From: Lampris incognitus | Taxonomy: Eukaryota > Chordata > Actinopteri > Lampriformes > Lampridae | NCBI RefSeq assembly: GCF_029633865.1 | Contig: NC_079222.1 | Location: 31,737,546-31,801,545, forward strand | Direction: 5' to 3' | DNA length: 64,000 bases | Shown: positions 1-30,768 of the stretch, piece after piece | Numbering within the stretch: position 1 is the first letter of the stretch | Layout of the letters: every line of letters begins with the position of its first letter | Translations under genes and position numbers: made by a program | Notes under the pieces: model-generated | Databases searched by the model: none | Told to the model about the DNA's origin: nothing | The model's input: only the letters and a program-made list of their open reading frames with translations

Positions 1-410
1 TGACTTCATGGCTTGGTTTCTGCTCTGACATGCCCTATCAACAGTGGGACCTTATATAGACAGGTGTGTGCCTTTGCAAATCATGTCCAATCAATTGAAT
101 TTACTACAGGTGGACTCCAATCAAGATGTAGAAACATCTCAAGGATGATCAGTGGAAACAGGATGAACCCGAGCTCAATTTTGAGTGTCATAGCAAAGGG
201 TGTGAATACTTATGTACATGCAATATTTCAGTTTTTTATTTTTAATACATTTGCCAAAATTTCTACAAAACCTTTTTCACTTTGTCATTATGGGGTATTG
301 TGTGTAGATTGATGGGGGAAAAAAAGGAATTTAATCCATTTTGGAATAAGGCTGTAACATAACAAAATGTGGGGAAAGTGAAGGGGTGTGAATACTTTCC
401 GGATGCACTG
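1..410. mobile_element. 3' end of a Tc1/mariner element (left part outside window)
   Basis: The segment ends in a terminal inverted repeat reading ...ACTTTCCGGATGCACTG followed by a TA dinucleotide at 411-412. The same terminal sequence, inverted, opens the short element at 8168-8466, so both belong to one family. No transposase frame survives in the visible part. The left end is beyond the window. Confidence 0.8.
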
Positions 411-654
411 TATCTACTTGGATAAGGAAGCTGCGCCTCCAGCTCAGATTTTCCAAAGATGAGTTGCAGGTCATCCATTACACATCCTCTATCCCAAGGA
501 ATATATATTGATCAGGCTCGGTACATCAACAATAGTGCCCTTTAGATTCCCAAGTAACCTCAGGGTCATGATCACTAACCACCCCTCAATTTTTTACCAA
601 TTTATTGCTGTCTCCAATTCCTGCTGTTTTGAGCTTTACAACATTTAAAACATC

Positions 655-960
655 CAGTCATACCTATCAGAACCACTCCAGGCTCCAGTCAGTTAAACCA
701 CTGCGATGCACCTCTTGCTGGTCTCTCAGCCTGTGGAATCCAACTGCTGCAAAGAATTCAGAATGATGCTGTGTGCTTGGTTTTCAACCCTTTATCTCTC
801 TCTGTCTCTCCTGTATCCTTACACTGCCTCCCAGTCGCTGCTGACATAAATGTCTAAACTTTGCTATTGGCTTTCTGGACAGTTCAAGGAACTGCACCAA
901 TTTACCTGTAAACCATATTAATGTGTATACTCCTGCTCTTCCACTCAATTGAGAAATGAG
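655..960 (+). mobile_element. Degenerate LINE 3' fragment
   Basis: Broken frames give pieces such as LQRIQNDAVCLVF and LHCLPVAADI, which resemble the C-terminal part of fish CR1/L2-type reverse transcriptase proteins. Several stops and frame changes interrupt it. The clade is uncertain. Confidence 0.45.
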
Positions 961-1061
961 AAGATGTAAATGTTAATGGTGCTAAGACAACAATATCTGT
1001 GTTTGTCTTTCTATATTGGTTAGTCTGTCTGGTTTATGTCTGACTATGTTTTTGTTTGAAG

Positions 1062-1311
1062 GTCGTTCTCAAAAGGTCAAGCCGGAGATCATTCAGAAGT
1101 TTAAAAGCTTTGCTGCATTGCGTGGTTTCCCGAAAGAATCCGTTCTTATGCCACCACCTGCAGGTGAGCAGAGGGCACACTCACACATCAGTAGCACACA
1201 TACACATACTGACGTGCAAATGATGATCACAATCACCTTAATCACTGCTGATGTCTGTTTTTGTCCTTATGCACAACAGAGAATTGTCCACCATCAGGGT
1301 CTGGGCGCTAG
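1062..1311 (+). CDS. Lipocalin, last two coding exons (ptgds-like), gene truncated by window edge
   Basis: Two exons are visible. The first, 1062-1163, is 102 bp, the usual size of lipocalin exon 5. It starts in phase 1 (Gly completed by GT) after an AG and ends at GTGAGC. The second, 1280-1311, adds AENCPPSGSGR and ends in TAG exactly at a GTGAGT donor. The helix KPEIIQKFKSFAALRGFPKES followed by a late Cys matches the C-terminal helix and disulfide cysteine of secreted lipocalins of the prostaglandin-D-synthase-like group. Exons 1-4 lie to the left, outside the window. The stop before a final non-coding exon is also the layout of PTGDS genes. The gene runs tail-to-head with the AMBP array 2.7 kb downstream. 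The exact lipocalin subfamily is inferred, not proven. Confidence 0.75.
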
Positions 1312-1693
1312 GTGAGTCTGTTTTAATCAATATGTTACGCAACAACATCATATAAGCTCATCTGAGTTGATGAAGGACACCTTGTATGTTGTATGTAAAA
1401 TAGATTAAAATGCATTTTTAATCATTAAGAATTTTAGCAAAATGAAATTTCAGTAATCAGATCAAAATTAGAATCAGAACAGAGTTTGCTTAATTTGCCT
1501 AAAAATTGTTTTAAATTCTTGGAATTTGACTCTGTGGGTTGGTGGTACGTAAATGTCCCAAAAATCTCCCACAACATGCTTTTCTCACAATGTAACACAC
1601 ACTCCAGCTAGGGATTCATTTTTTTTTCAAATAGTGTAAGGAACCAATATCCAACATGTTATCAGTTTAACTTTGTTTCTTTTGTTTCCCTAG

Positions 1694-1856
1694 ATGCCCT
1701 GATGAACCTGTTAGATAATGGTGCCATAAAATTGTGCCCAGTTGCTGAACCCGCTCCAGACGCACCTGTTGACATTTTCCAATACCTATTTCTATGTCAT
1801 GTAGAGTGTATTTGCCTTATTCAGACATGATTGAATAAACTTTCAGCCTAAACATC
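1694..1856 (+). other. 3' UTR exon and poly(A) signal of the lipocalin gene
   Basis: A pyrimidine-rich tract and AG at 1692-1693 form an acceptor matching the donor at 1312. The exon is non-coding and carries AATAAA at 1834-1839. The exact cleavage site is not visible. Confidence 0.6.
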
Positions 1857-2045
1857 AAATGTATTGCAAGAGTATATCTAACCAACTGCCACACAATTTA
1901 CTTAATCTATTCATTGTGTACATTAATTGATATTTATCTCTATTAAGGCATTCCAACATAAAAGCTCTGCTATATCTAACATAGTTAAATAAATACATGT
2001 CACAACGATAATAATTATTTAATACATTAATTTTTCCATAAAGAA

Positions 2046-3285
2046 CAGATGGGTGATTGTGGTTCATGTCCTACCTCTCAGGGAGATCTTTTAGAGTATC
2101 TTGGAGGGGAGAAGTGTCCAAACTGCATGGCCTATCCACAGGAGTGCCTCAAGGGTCAGTGCTTGGTCCCCTTCTCTTCTCAATATACACCACCTCACTT
2201 GGTGCAATCATCTGCTCCCATGGTTTCTCATACCATTGCTATGCTGACAATACCCAGCTCTTCCTATCATTCCCACCAGATGACCTCACAGTCTCAGCAC
2301 GGCTATCGTCATGCCTTGCTGATATCTCTGCATGGATGAAAGAACACCACCTTCAGCTTGACCTACCTAAGACTGAGCTCCTTGTCATCCCAGCCAGTCC
2401 ATCCTTACAACGACGGATCAATATTCAGCTCAGATCAACCCAACTCATGCCCGCTCAAAACCTGGGTGGTTGATGACCAACTAACCTTTAAAGTTCACGT
2501 GGCCTTGATTGCTCGGTCATGCTGATTTGTCCTGTACAACATCAGGAAAATTAGACCCTACCTGTCTGAGCATGCAGCACAGCTCCCGGTACAGGCTCTT
2601 GTAATATCATGCATTGACTACTGCAACTCATTACTGGCAGATCTCCCTGCATGCACTTTCAAACCTCTGCAAATGATCCAGAACACAGCGGCGCATCTGT
2701 TCTTCAACCAACCCAAAACAGCACATGTCACTCCGCTGTTCATATCCCTCCACCGGCTCCCAGTAGCTGCCCGCATCAAATTCAAAACCTTGATGCTCGC
2801 TTACAAAACAGCAATTAAAATGGCTCCTGCCTACTGGAACTCCCTCAGTCAGGTCTACACTCAGTCTCACTCATTATGCTCTGCCAATGAAAGGAGCCTG
2901 GCACTTCCACCACAACAGGGCCCTAAATCACTAGCAAAACTCTTCTCTTATGTAGTTCCCTGTTGGTAGAACGAGTTGCCAAACTCCATTCGATCTGCTC
3001 AGTCCCTCCATCTTTAAGAAGAAGCTAAAGACACAGCTCTTTCACGAACACCTCCACACCTGATGGTATAAATAAAAACGCTTCTATGCACCCCATGCAT
3101 TGCCTTTGTGCACTGCCTGTTGTCATATCGGACAACCTATGTCCTATCGGACTTGAACCTAGTTTTTTGGCACTTACTTGCGTTGTTGTCGCCTGACTAG
3201 ATCCTTGCTTGTGTCGTATTAACTCTCAGATGTTCATTGCTTTGGATAAAAGCCTCTGCTAAATGAAATTGTAACATTTATATTC
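2046..3285 (+). mobile_element. L2-type LINE, 5'-truncated, degenerate
   Basis: The frame from 2057 contains the reverse-transcriptase motif [18 protein letters not shown] and, downstream, [12 protein letters not shown], where the catalytic YADD has become YADN. The C-terminal region continues near 2673-2969 (QNTAAHLFF, LHRLPVAARIKFKTL). The 3' end GGATAAAAGCCTCTGCTAAATGAA is shared by many fish L2 elements. Frameshifts and stops separate the pieces. It cannot encode an active protein. Confidence 0.8.
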
Positions 3286-3289
3286 CAAC

Positions 3290-4330
3290 CCATGGGTCAA
3301 ACCTCACAGAAAATGTCAAATTTCCGACCTTATAAACAAATTTAAAACAATTCAATTTTTTTATGTTTTTCAAAAGATTTTTTTAGAATGAAATTGTATA
3401 CTGAGCCACAGATGAGTAAATATTTGTCATTCAGTTATGAAATCATATTGGATGTATTGAATATTACATTTCTGCAGCCATTTAATTTGGCAGAACAATA
3501 ATGCATTACACACAATTATCACTCACAATAATGGAATTAGAAAAGTCTTGGAGGGTCACGCTGAGGCTTAATGAACTGTCATGGTATATGCAGACCAAAA
3601 GTCTTTATTTTTTGCTATTTTTTCTATCCAAAACCCATCAAACTCAGCTATTCAAAACATGTCTTCCATGCACAGTAGTATAAACATATTGGGAAAAGCA
3701 TAGAGGAATTAACAAATACATGGTGAATATATCCTGGTGTCTATTTTATCTCCATCAGAGACTGATGTGACTTTATTGCTGCCTACACAGCAGGCTGAGT
3801 TTAGTTGCCATTGCATAAATTAACACCTCATGTTGGTATAGAAAAATGGGTCATTTAATTCTTTCGAAAGGTTTTTTTAAAAAAAAATTCTTTTGAACAG
3901 ATAACTGGCCATTGTACCGACAGAAGATGCACTTGTGTTTGCACTGACAATCATCTATGTCTACCAATGAAGATGTCTGTGGTTCTCTATGCATTACAAT
4001 ATACATATACAGGGCTAAATTTCTCAATTTGCATTTTAACACAGAACATTTTAATCAAGATTGGAACTTTTCATAGTGTGCAGACAGAAAACATCTCTGC
4101 TTTCTATAACCGAACAGAGTGACAAAATCATATCAGAGTAAAATTGATAATGTTCAGCTTCACAAAACCCTTTTCCCCACAAACTCATCATCAGGCTCCT
4201 GAAAAATATTGATTTGATGTTTGTTTAAGCTCTGAATTCTGAAGTCCATTGGTTCACTGCTGATTGGCTGGACCGTCAAATAAACAAAGACACAATCATT
4301 TGCACACACGCACACACTTTCAAAGGGAGG
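3290..4330. other. Intergenic region, no gene recognised
   Basis: AT-rich sequence between the L2 fragment and the copy-1 promoter. I see no coding exon, no tRNA and no clear transposon end here. Confidence 0.5.
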
Positions 4331-4336
4331 CATGAT

Positions 4337-4351
4337 CAGAACTTTGCTCTT
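4337..4351 (+). promoter_or_regulatory. Conserved upstream box of AMBP copy 1, HNF4-like
   Basis: CAGAACTTTGCTCTT lies 188 bp before the start codon. The same box occurs 215 bp before the copy-2 start (37874). Its reverse complement AGAGCAAAGTTCTG looks like a direct-repeat-1 nuclear-receptor site of the HNF4 kind. Liver factors including HNF4 are known to drive mammalian AMBP. The assignment to HNF4 is inferred from the motif. Confidence 0.4.
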
Positions 4352-4524
4352 CCAGTTGATTGATTTTTACTTTGGTTTGGAGAGATTCATCCGGCGGTGT
4401 GTTAGGCTGACCTAGTTTCTGCCATGGATCAGCGGCGAGAATCAGGAGAGGGGTGGAAGCAGGGGTTATGTGAAGCGTGGAAGCCCGGTCCTCACAGAGT
4501 CCAGTGGACAGACTGGCTGACAGA

Positions 4525-23344
<18,820 letters not shown>

Positions 23345-23480
23345 GTCATATGAGGAGACAACCCTACATGCCTGAACACATTACATAGAAATGCAATTAA
23401 AACAAGCAGTCTAAACCAGACAAAAAAGGATAACATGACAATAGTGACAGTAACTTTGTGGAATAACATCACTAGTCACC

Positions 23481-23486
23481 AATAAA
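23481..23486 (+). promoter_or_regulatory. Poly(A) signal of AMBP copy 1
   Basis: AATAAA 137 bp after the stop codon, followed by a GT-rich stretch. The identical arrangement is seen at 53272. Confidence 0.7.
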
Positions 23487-23591
23487 TCAGCAGAATAATG
23501 GTGCTGGCTGACTGTTGTGCTTTTTATTTTTGACATTGTTACCTTGTTTAGAAAAGTGATATATAAATAAAGTGTATTATTATTATTATTA

Positions 23592-23633
<42 letters not shown>

Positions 23634-23964
23634 GTTGTAGTAGTAGTAGTAGTAGTGTTAGTGGTAGTAGTAGTGGTAGTAAATAGGGCCTCCTATGTTC
23701 AGTGGACCCAATGTTCTTCATGAATACTGTTATGCCAGTAGGGGGCAATATTTCTTTTATAAACAAATCCCACAAAATACCTTTAACACACACACTCACA
23801 CACACACTCAGATGAAAGTGTTCTAGTGGGATGAAGGGATGACCTGTTTGGTAGTTATAAACGTGCTACATTCTCTGTATTTAAAGGACTGATGAAGCAT
23901 AGCATCTTCAACATCCATGCTAACTAAACCTGTAGTACAAATGATTTGAAAACTCACATGTTAA

Positions 23965-24680
23965 CCTTCCATGTCCTCATCCATACCACTGTCTTTCAAA
24001 AGCCCATTCCCTCTTGTCCTCTGTTTTTATACCTTTATAATGCAAGGCCAGGTGCAAATTGGATAGTTGAAATTTGATTTTTTTTTCTGCTGTTGTTTAT
24101 TAGTTGGACTTTTGCCTAAGAGCTTCAGGTTTCGTTTTATCCTTTTCCAGGGGAGTGCGTCCCAGGAGAGCAGCTGGAAGAGCCATCAGCACCACCACAG
24201 CCTGTGGTATATAGGCTACATTTGAATGTTTTACCTTTTGCTATACCAATACTAACAAACATATTACGACTACTACCACTACTATTAATCAGGAACAAAA
24301 TATCTGATTCCCTAACAATATTCCCTCAACAATGCACAACACATCATTAGGGTACAGAATATGAAAATGTAAATTATTTATGTTCAGGCAAATAATTGTT
24401 AATATTTTACAATGTGAAATGCTACTGAAGAGTTAGACTGGGTCAGTTGTCAGTGACGTGTTAAGGATGGCACTTTGAGTGCATGAAATGAGACCAAACA
24501 GTCATGAATAGTTATGGCCCTCAGTTAATCTATCTGTCTGAGTCTGCAGGGTCCTTTCTGCACACAGAAGCTGGTGATGAATAAGATGGTAGGGGACCTT
24601 GACGGCCACAGAAAAAAACTCCTGTTGTACTGGCTATGATGACACTCTTATAGACATGACTGTTTAAACTATTTGTGTAT
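23965..24680 (+). pseudogene. Relic of an AMBP copy: intron 5 tail, exon 6, part of intron 6 (after copy 1)
   Basis: The stretch aligns with copy 2 from intron 5 (from TTAACCTTCCATGTC) through exon 6 into intron 6. It lacks the transposons present in copy 2. The match breaks off near 24680. No exon 7 is found downstream. Confidence 0.8.
24151..24206 (+). pseudogene. AMBP exon 6-like relic 1
   Basis: Encodes GECVPGEQLEEPSAPPQPV with intact acceptor and donor. It is isolated between the 3' end of copy 1 and retroelements. It would join in phase to exon 9 of copy 1 (phase 1), but there is no phase-0 partner exon after it. Confidence 0.75.
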
Positions 24681-24714
24681 GTATATGTGTAAAGACAGAA
24701 TAGTAATTGACACA

Positions 24715-24913
24715 GGGGCGTCCGGGTAGCGTAGCGGTCTATTCCATTGCCTACCAACACGCGGATCGGCGGTTCAAATCGTCGTGTTGCCTCCGGATTG
24801 GTTGGGCGTCCCTAGAGACACAATTGGCCGTGTCTGCGGGTGGGAAGCCGGATGTGGGTATGTGTCCTGGTCGCTGCACTAGCACCTCCTCTGGTAGGTC
24901 AGGGCGCCTGTTA
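24715..24913 (+). repeat. tRNA-derived SINE, copy 3 of 6 (3'-truncated)
   Basis: Head and first half of the body only. Its counterpart sits at the same place after copy 2 (54458), so it was present before the duplication. Confidence 0.85.
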
Positions 24914-25327
24914 GCGATGAACTCACTTGAGGTGAGCATGATGCTGTGTAGCTGCTGGAGTTGGAATCTCCGACCGATCGTCTGGCATGTGATTGCACTC
25001 AATGAGTGTGGGGAGCATCATACTTGTCATTCCATCCAATGACTCTGCCATGAACCCGTTGGCCCGTCTCCTTTATGATTTAGTTACTCCTGCACATGTG
25101 CGAAGTGTGTATGGAGTCTGACCCTCTAATCTGGAAGAGGTTGAAGAAGTCAGACCTGGCCAGCGACCTATTACTCTGGTCGTCCAAAATAACATAGACC
25201 TTAGCGGCTTTGTCTGGGCATGCCTTGGGATAGACCTTCACCAGACAGATCTCCAAACAGGATCCAGGCTCCTTACCTTCGTCACAGACTTCTGTGCAGC
25301 TGGAGGTGACTGCTGGCTGAGCAGCCC

Positions 25328-25790
25328 GGTATCACGAGATTTTTTGTCATAGTCACAACATTTAATGTATGAAATCGTGCTGGGGGACATGATGTCACTG
25401 AAATTTTCTTGTCCGGTACCATGAAGTTGTATCCAATGCATTCTTATGCGCTAAGTTTTTCTTGCGCGAGTCACATTATCAAGATGCTGGCTCTGGCTGG
25501 TCTGGCCTCCCGGGAGAATGCTGGTCACTTACATATATTTGAAAATACAAAAACTACCCTAACCCTAACCCTAACCGCCATAGTTTTGTGTTTTCAAACA
25601 TATGTAAGTGACTGTCATTCTACCAGGAGGCCAGACTAGGTAGAGCTAGCACCTTGATAACGTGACTCACACAAAGAAAACTTGGCCCATAGGAATGCAT
25701 TGGATACAACTTCGTGGTGCCGGACAAGAAAATTTCAGCACGATTTCATTGATTAAATTTTGTGACTATGACATGAAATCTCGTGATACC
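25328..25790. mobile_element. Foldback MITE with telomeric repeat in the loop
   Basis: The ends GGTATCACGAGATTTT and its complement, plus long internal inverted homology (TTCTTGTCCGGTACCATGAA against its inverted counterpart), define a palindromic element. The centre contains (CCCTAA)3CC at 25557-25576. It sits inside the BEL/Pao remnant. Confidence 0.75.
25557..25576. repeat. Short interstitial telomeric repeat
   Basis: Three perfect CCCTAA units plus CC, the vertebrate telomere motif, at the centre of the foldback element. Confidence 0.85.
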
Positions 25791-28104
25791 TGGTTGGGCT
25801 GAGGTGTCTTTCCTTCACCCTCCCCGTCATGCTCTGAGGAGGGGTTTCCCACGTTCCATGGAGAGGGTCCAGGGTGAAGCGCTGCAACGTGACTGTCACT
25901 CTCACATTCCCTGCACTTGAAGGTGGCCTTACAGTCCTTCGCCAGGTGAGTAGTAGAGGAGCAACACCTAAAGAAAACATCATTCTCTTTCAGAAAGACT
26001 TTGCGTTCTTCAAGTGGCTTGCTCTGAAAACCTCTACACTTTTTTAGAGGATGGGGTTTTTGGTGGATAGGGCATTGTCTGTCAACATCTACCTGCTTGC
26101 TACTTCAACTGTCTGACAGAGAAGCTGATCGATGTGATGCAACTTCAGTCTTGTGAGCAGAGACATGACTTTTGATGTATCCTGATCTCCGTTCCACTTG
26201 TGCAGGCTTCAGTGGACCCATAGAACACCTGTAGAAACTGTTCGATGGAGCTGTAGGGGATGTTGACAGAGTGAAGCTAGGGTCGTTTCTTCTGTGTGCT
26301 TCATCACATATGAAGTTTGTGAAGAATGAAAATGGAGGAAAAGAGATATTGTGCTGCTCCTTGTACTGCGAACCTTGAACTAATCACCTCTCTTGCAGAC
26401 CCAGCGGAAAATTCTCAACAATAGGATTGACACCCCTGGCAGTGTCCAGGTATGAGAGCCCAGTCAAGTAGTTCTCAGATTTGGCAGACTCGATGAGATG
26501 AATGAACTCCCTCCCTGAACTCCCCGAACTCCCTCAGCAGGTCTCTCAGCTCCCTGAGCTTTAAGGGGTCCTTGTGATTGATTTTAGAAAAGTTCTCAAC
26601 CTTCTTAAAGAGAGCGCTCTCGATGACTTCAGGGGGGCTATAGCACTCCTCTAGGTGTTCCCAGGCCATTATTAAGCCTATGTCAGCGCTGGAAACATGC
26701 ACAGAACAGATCCTTGTGATGTGCTCTGAGGACTGATTTCCTAACTACTTTGATAAGAGGTCAAGCTCCTCGCTGGCAGTTAAGTTTAGTCCTGCGGTGG
26801 CATTGAGGAAAGAGGACTTCTATGCCCAATAATTTTCTGGACGATCGTTGAACTTGATGAGGCCGGAATTCACAAGCTCTTGATGTACCAAGTATCTTGC
26901 GACGTCACTCATACCAGTCCTGTCATCAGTATGTGGCTGCAATGAGGCTCTGTGGGAGAAGGAAGAGTATGGTTGAGCAGAGGGGATGTTAGCAAGGGGG
27001 TGACGAGGAACTGCAAGTTGCGGTGTCTCGTGGTTGTCATTCTCCCTTGTGGTGTGTTGATGAACCACTGGCGTTGAACTCTTAGGCTGCTGTGCTGCAT
27101 GAACATCATTTTTGGGAAGAAGTGAGGAGCTCTGCTGTCGAGACCACGGGCATGTTTCTGCATATCTGACGACATCAGGTCTGATGAGAGGTGCTAGAGA
27201 TGGCGTAAGTGGGTTAATTACTGGGGGCTCTGCATCACTAGGATGTACCTGGGAGTGACGATCGTCATAGTTGCGGGTGAACTGTATCGCGGTGACTCCT
27301 ACTGCCCTCTTTACCTTCGATCCCTGCTGCTGCCGCCTCGAGAAATTCAGCTTCTGCTAAGGCGACTGCTACCTCTCTCTTGTGCACCAATGCTAATGAC
27401 TCGGCAGCTAGGTGTGCCTCCTTGATCTTTAAACCAGCTTCTCTCTGAACGGAAGTGGCACAAGCATGTGCAGCTTCAACTTTAGCGTGAGCCTTAGCTG
27501 TGGTCCTGCTTGCTAAAGAAGATTTAGACAAGGTGTATGAGGTGCAGTGTTGTGATCTTGCTTCATGTGCAGGGTCTTGTTCTATGACACCACCATCATT
27601 GTTGAACAGTTGTTCCAGTCCATCCTCACTAGTCTGTGACATCATGAATTGCGGTCTTCCAAAGATGTATGAGAAGAGGTGAGTATGGAGGCTCTTGCGT
27701 TCGTGGGGGAGCAGTGCTTGCACTACCTTATTTTTCTGATGCTGTATATCCTTTTTTAGCATGTCCCTGTGTCATGTCATTTCATTTGTGTAGGGGCTGA
27801 AAAGTATATGTTGGTATTGACTGGTGGATTTAGTTTAGTTGTTGGGGTTTTTTTTGTTTGTTTTTTTACTTTGTCAGGAGGATTTGGTTCTTTTTTTTAA
27901 ACTATGTCAGGTATGTGTTATATATTTTAATGTATTGACTGCAACATTATCGGCCTTTTGTGTTGTACGTGAGAGAGGGGCTGAAGAGTATGTCGCTGTT
28001 GACTGGAGGATTTCGGTTCTTTTTTTTTAACTTTGTCAGAGAATAAACAGAAACTGCCTCCAAAGATATCCTGGTCTGGGCCGGTTCATTAAACTCAACG
28101 CACG

Positions 28105-28225
28105 CGAGACACCACCGGTTACAGACACACAAAGAGGACATCCAATTCAACAGGATCCCGTTCTTCCCTGACATGAGTGCAAACTTGGCCAAGCAGCGAG
28201 CGGCGTTCATGGCTTTCGCCCTACG
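28105..28225 (+). mobile_element. Possible L1 ORF1-like fragment
   Basis: The plus frame reads HKEDIQFNRIPFFPDMSANL then AKQRAAF, resembling the C-terminal part of L1-type ORF1 proteins. It is short and without clear ends. Confidence 0.35.
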
Positions 28226-28527
28226 CCACCCAGCTCATCTCTGCACCACCGTTAACCGGTAACCAAACACCACTCCGATACCCCTGCCGCAGCAGAAACA
28301 TTTTATGAACAAATAAAAGAAAAACTTGAAAGATAAATGCCGAATGTTGTGTTTAATGGCAGTTACTTAATTACGCAAACTTAAGTGTAGTTTAAATGTT
28401 AACGTTGGTGGTGACTGAACGTTGGTGCTCTTTTTCGTTTTTCTTTGACTGGTCTCTGGTTTGTAATCTCATTTAGTGTATGTAACCCAGTTAAAACATG
28501 TGGTTATAAGGGGTGATGTTATAGTAT

Positions 28528-28944
28528 TGTAGCGCATTCGGGGGACAACGCAACCACAGGAACTGCCGCGGCCGGGACGTGAACCCGTATCGCCCGCACC
28601 GCAGGAGGCATCGCTAACCGCTAGACTGAAGGGTCAGACCCGCGAGCCAGCTTATCCATCCACGTTACACTACCCCCCTCCTTCGGGAAGCGGGTCCCCG
28701 CACTTAAGCATATCAGCTCCTTCACGCCTCAGGGAGCATACGCTTCCAATGGCCTTACGGTCGCTCCATCCCACTTCTGACACCAATGTAGCGAATTCGA
28801 GGGACAACGCAACCACAGGAACTGCCGCGGCCGGGACGCGAACCCGTATCGCCCGCACCGCAGGAGACATCGCTAACCGCTAGACTAAAGAGTCAGACCC
28901 GCGAGCCAAGCGGCCTGTGTGTCTTCTTATCCATGCACGTTACA
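28528..28944 (-). mobile_element. TRIM: 417-bp miniature LTR retrotransposon with tRNA-like LTR
   Basis: Two direct LTRs (28528-28669, 142 bp; 28787-28944, 158 bp) start TGTAACG and end CGCTACA on the minus strand. They enclose 117 bp. Next to the right LTR, on the minus strand, is TGGTGTCAGAAGTGGGA, a primer-binding-site-like sequence. Next to the left LTR is a polypurine tract AAGGAGGGGGG. The target duplication GTAT flanks the element (28524-28527, 28945-28948). The LTR holds A-box-like TAGTCTAGCGG and B-box-like GGTTCGCGTCC on the sense strand. There is no coding capacity. Confidence 0.85.
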
Positions 28945-28948
28945 GTAT

Positions 28949-29810
28949 AAATAGTTAAAAATTTAAACAAGCTTTAGTTTAAAAGTGTTTAAGAAGGTTA
29001 AAATCGTTTTAAAAAGTGTGATGTATTTTTGTTTATTAAAGAGTATAATGTTTTCCTGGAAACTGTCTAAACCAGCATTTACGGGGGTTAATGACACGCT
29101 GCAGGAGTACCGGTCGGGGAGGTGTTTCCGCACGGACGAGAGAGGGGAGGGACGGTGGACGACGGAACCGGAAGGGAGCGGCGAGTGAGCGCGATACAGA
29201 TAACTTCTGTGTTGTATGTTACGTTTAGAGTGCACAACCCATTGTGTAATTTATATCTTAGGATTGTTTACACAACAGTCGGGGTGAGAGTATAAATTAT
29301 ATATTGTCGGAACGTCAGAAATTTCTACCCGAAATTCAAAGACCGTTTAGGTGTGTGCTAATGCTAATGCTAAGCGCTCGACGTGTAGCATAGAGTCGGT
29401 TCGTTACCAGTGAACGGACATTCGCTAGCTTAAGTTTAACTAGCTCAGTTGAACCGTTGGAGGGGTGAGCTGCTGCTTCCAACCACCAGAGGGCAGAGCA
29501 GCAGAGACCTGGGACGAAGTTTGGAGCAACCAGGGCTTCACTCGGCGTGTTTCCGGCGACGCGGGAGAGAGGATAGACGTCAGACGGTGACTGTGCGAGA
29601 TGCCAACCTGCTGCTAAACCTGCAACCGTGACGGCTGAAGAAAGACAAACCAGGAACATCGTCTCAGGTACCACACTTGTGCTTTTGCTCACGGAGGAGC
29701 GAAGGGCCATTAAGTTTTGGGCCACAACGATCACAAGCACCGAACCAGGCCTGCAACTTTATATTTTGTTTTAACATAATTTTGGTTTTGCCGGTTTTAG
29801 GGGACGGTAT

Positions 29811-29851
<41 letters not shown>

Positions 29852-30768
29852 TGCTCACGAATTATATTGGTTGGATTTAAGTGACATTGAGATTGGTTAA
29901 TTGTGATTTTCTAGAAGAATCCATTTTGGTGTTAAAGTGTAGTGTTTTGTTATGCACTTACAGTGCTGAAAAACCTTAAGACGGTTTTCCTGAAGAAAGG
30001 GAAATTTCAGTTTGAAGAACATTCCTATTAATATTTTATTTTTTCATTTTAAATCAAAACTCATTCTTTAGTCAAGTAAATAATTGAGAATTATTTTTCT
30101 ATAACACCTGAGTTGTGTGATTTTATTATACTGTGGCGTGGTTAAATAATGGACTTCTTAGCCAACCTTCGGAGTTAACAAGTAAGCTTTCAGTGACCGC
30201 AAGTCAAGCTAGTCAAAAAGACCCAAGTTTGTATGGGTCTTAGCTCCACCCTTTTCTTGGCCACCGAAGCGACCCTATCTATTTGCCTACTCTTTACCCT
30301 CATGGTGGGAAATAGCATGTTGTCTAATACAACTTCTCTCATAACGTCCCCATTACCTTCCACCACATCACCGCTATCTGTAACAGTTATGTCCGTTTTT
30401 AACATGTTGAATATCCCACAAAATAACCAAAACATTGACACCTCTGTTGCATTGTGGGTAATATGCGAATGAACCCGGAGCAGAAACACTCTAGTAGAAT
30501 TCGCCACAATACTTACCTGCTTAGAGGGAATGATTTCATATTGAAGGAGACATACAGACACATTTGGTTAGAAATCTTTATTAAAACCATAACTTTAAAG
30601 GTAGCTTTAAAGGTAAGTTCATAATAGGTAGGTTTAAAAAACTGCAGGTGTGTACTGTAAAAAGGGATCCAGGACAATAATTAAAACTGAGTTAATCAGG
30701 GTTAAATTTTATTAAAAGAACCCAAAAGCCCTGCCCTTATTAATATAACTGTCGAGGGGAGCGCTACA
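28949..30768. other. Unassigned, possibly long LTR/leader of the downstream gypsy element
   Basis: No coding exon was recognised. Sequence from TGTAACCC near 28481 to CGCTACA at 30762-30768 could be one long LTR (with the TRIM inserted), because the gag frame starts 82 bp later. No second LTR copy is present to test it. A (GT)n run is at 29816-29847. Confidence 0.3.

Larger units (their letters stand above)
24926..27770 (-). mobile_element. BEL/Pao-type retrotransposon remnant (gag and protease), interrupted
   Basis: Minus strand. The gag N-terminal coiled, Ala/Glu-rich region is at 27762-27265. Next is LVHQELVNSGLIKFNDRPEN (about 26820-26890) and LEECYSPPEVIESALFKKVE (about 26600-26660), which are typical of BEL/Pao gag. 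Further left, at about 25090-25200, KVYVILDDQSNRSLARSDFF is the aspartic-protease-like region of this superfamily. Stops and a foldback insertion (25328-25790) break it. No reverse transcriptase remains. Confidence 0.75.

Noticed and set aside
24544-24640. Possible extra exon (GPFCTQKLVMNKM) conserved after relic exon 6 and in copy 2 intron 6
   Set aside because: It follows a CTGCAG but ends in a stop without a donor. Its conservation is explained by the recent duplication of intron 6.
28550-28640. tRNA-Glu pseudogene or SINE
   Set aside because: The tRNA-like part is repeated within two LTRs bounded by TG/CA ends, a primer site, a polypurine tract and a target duplication, so a TRIM explains it better.
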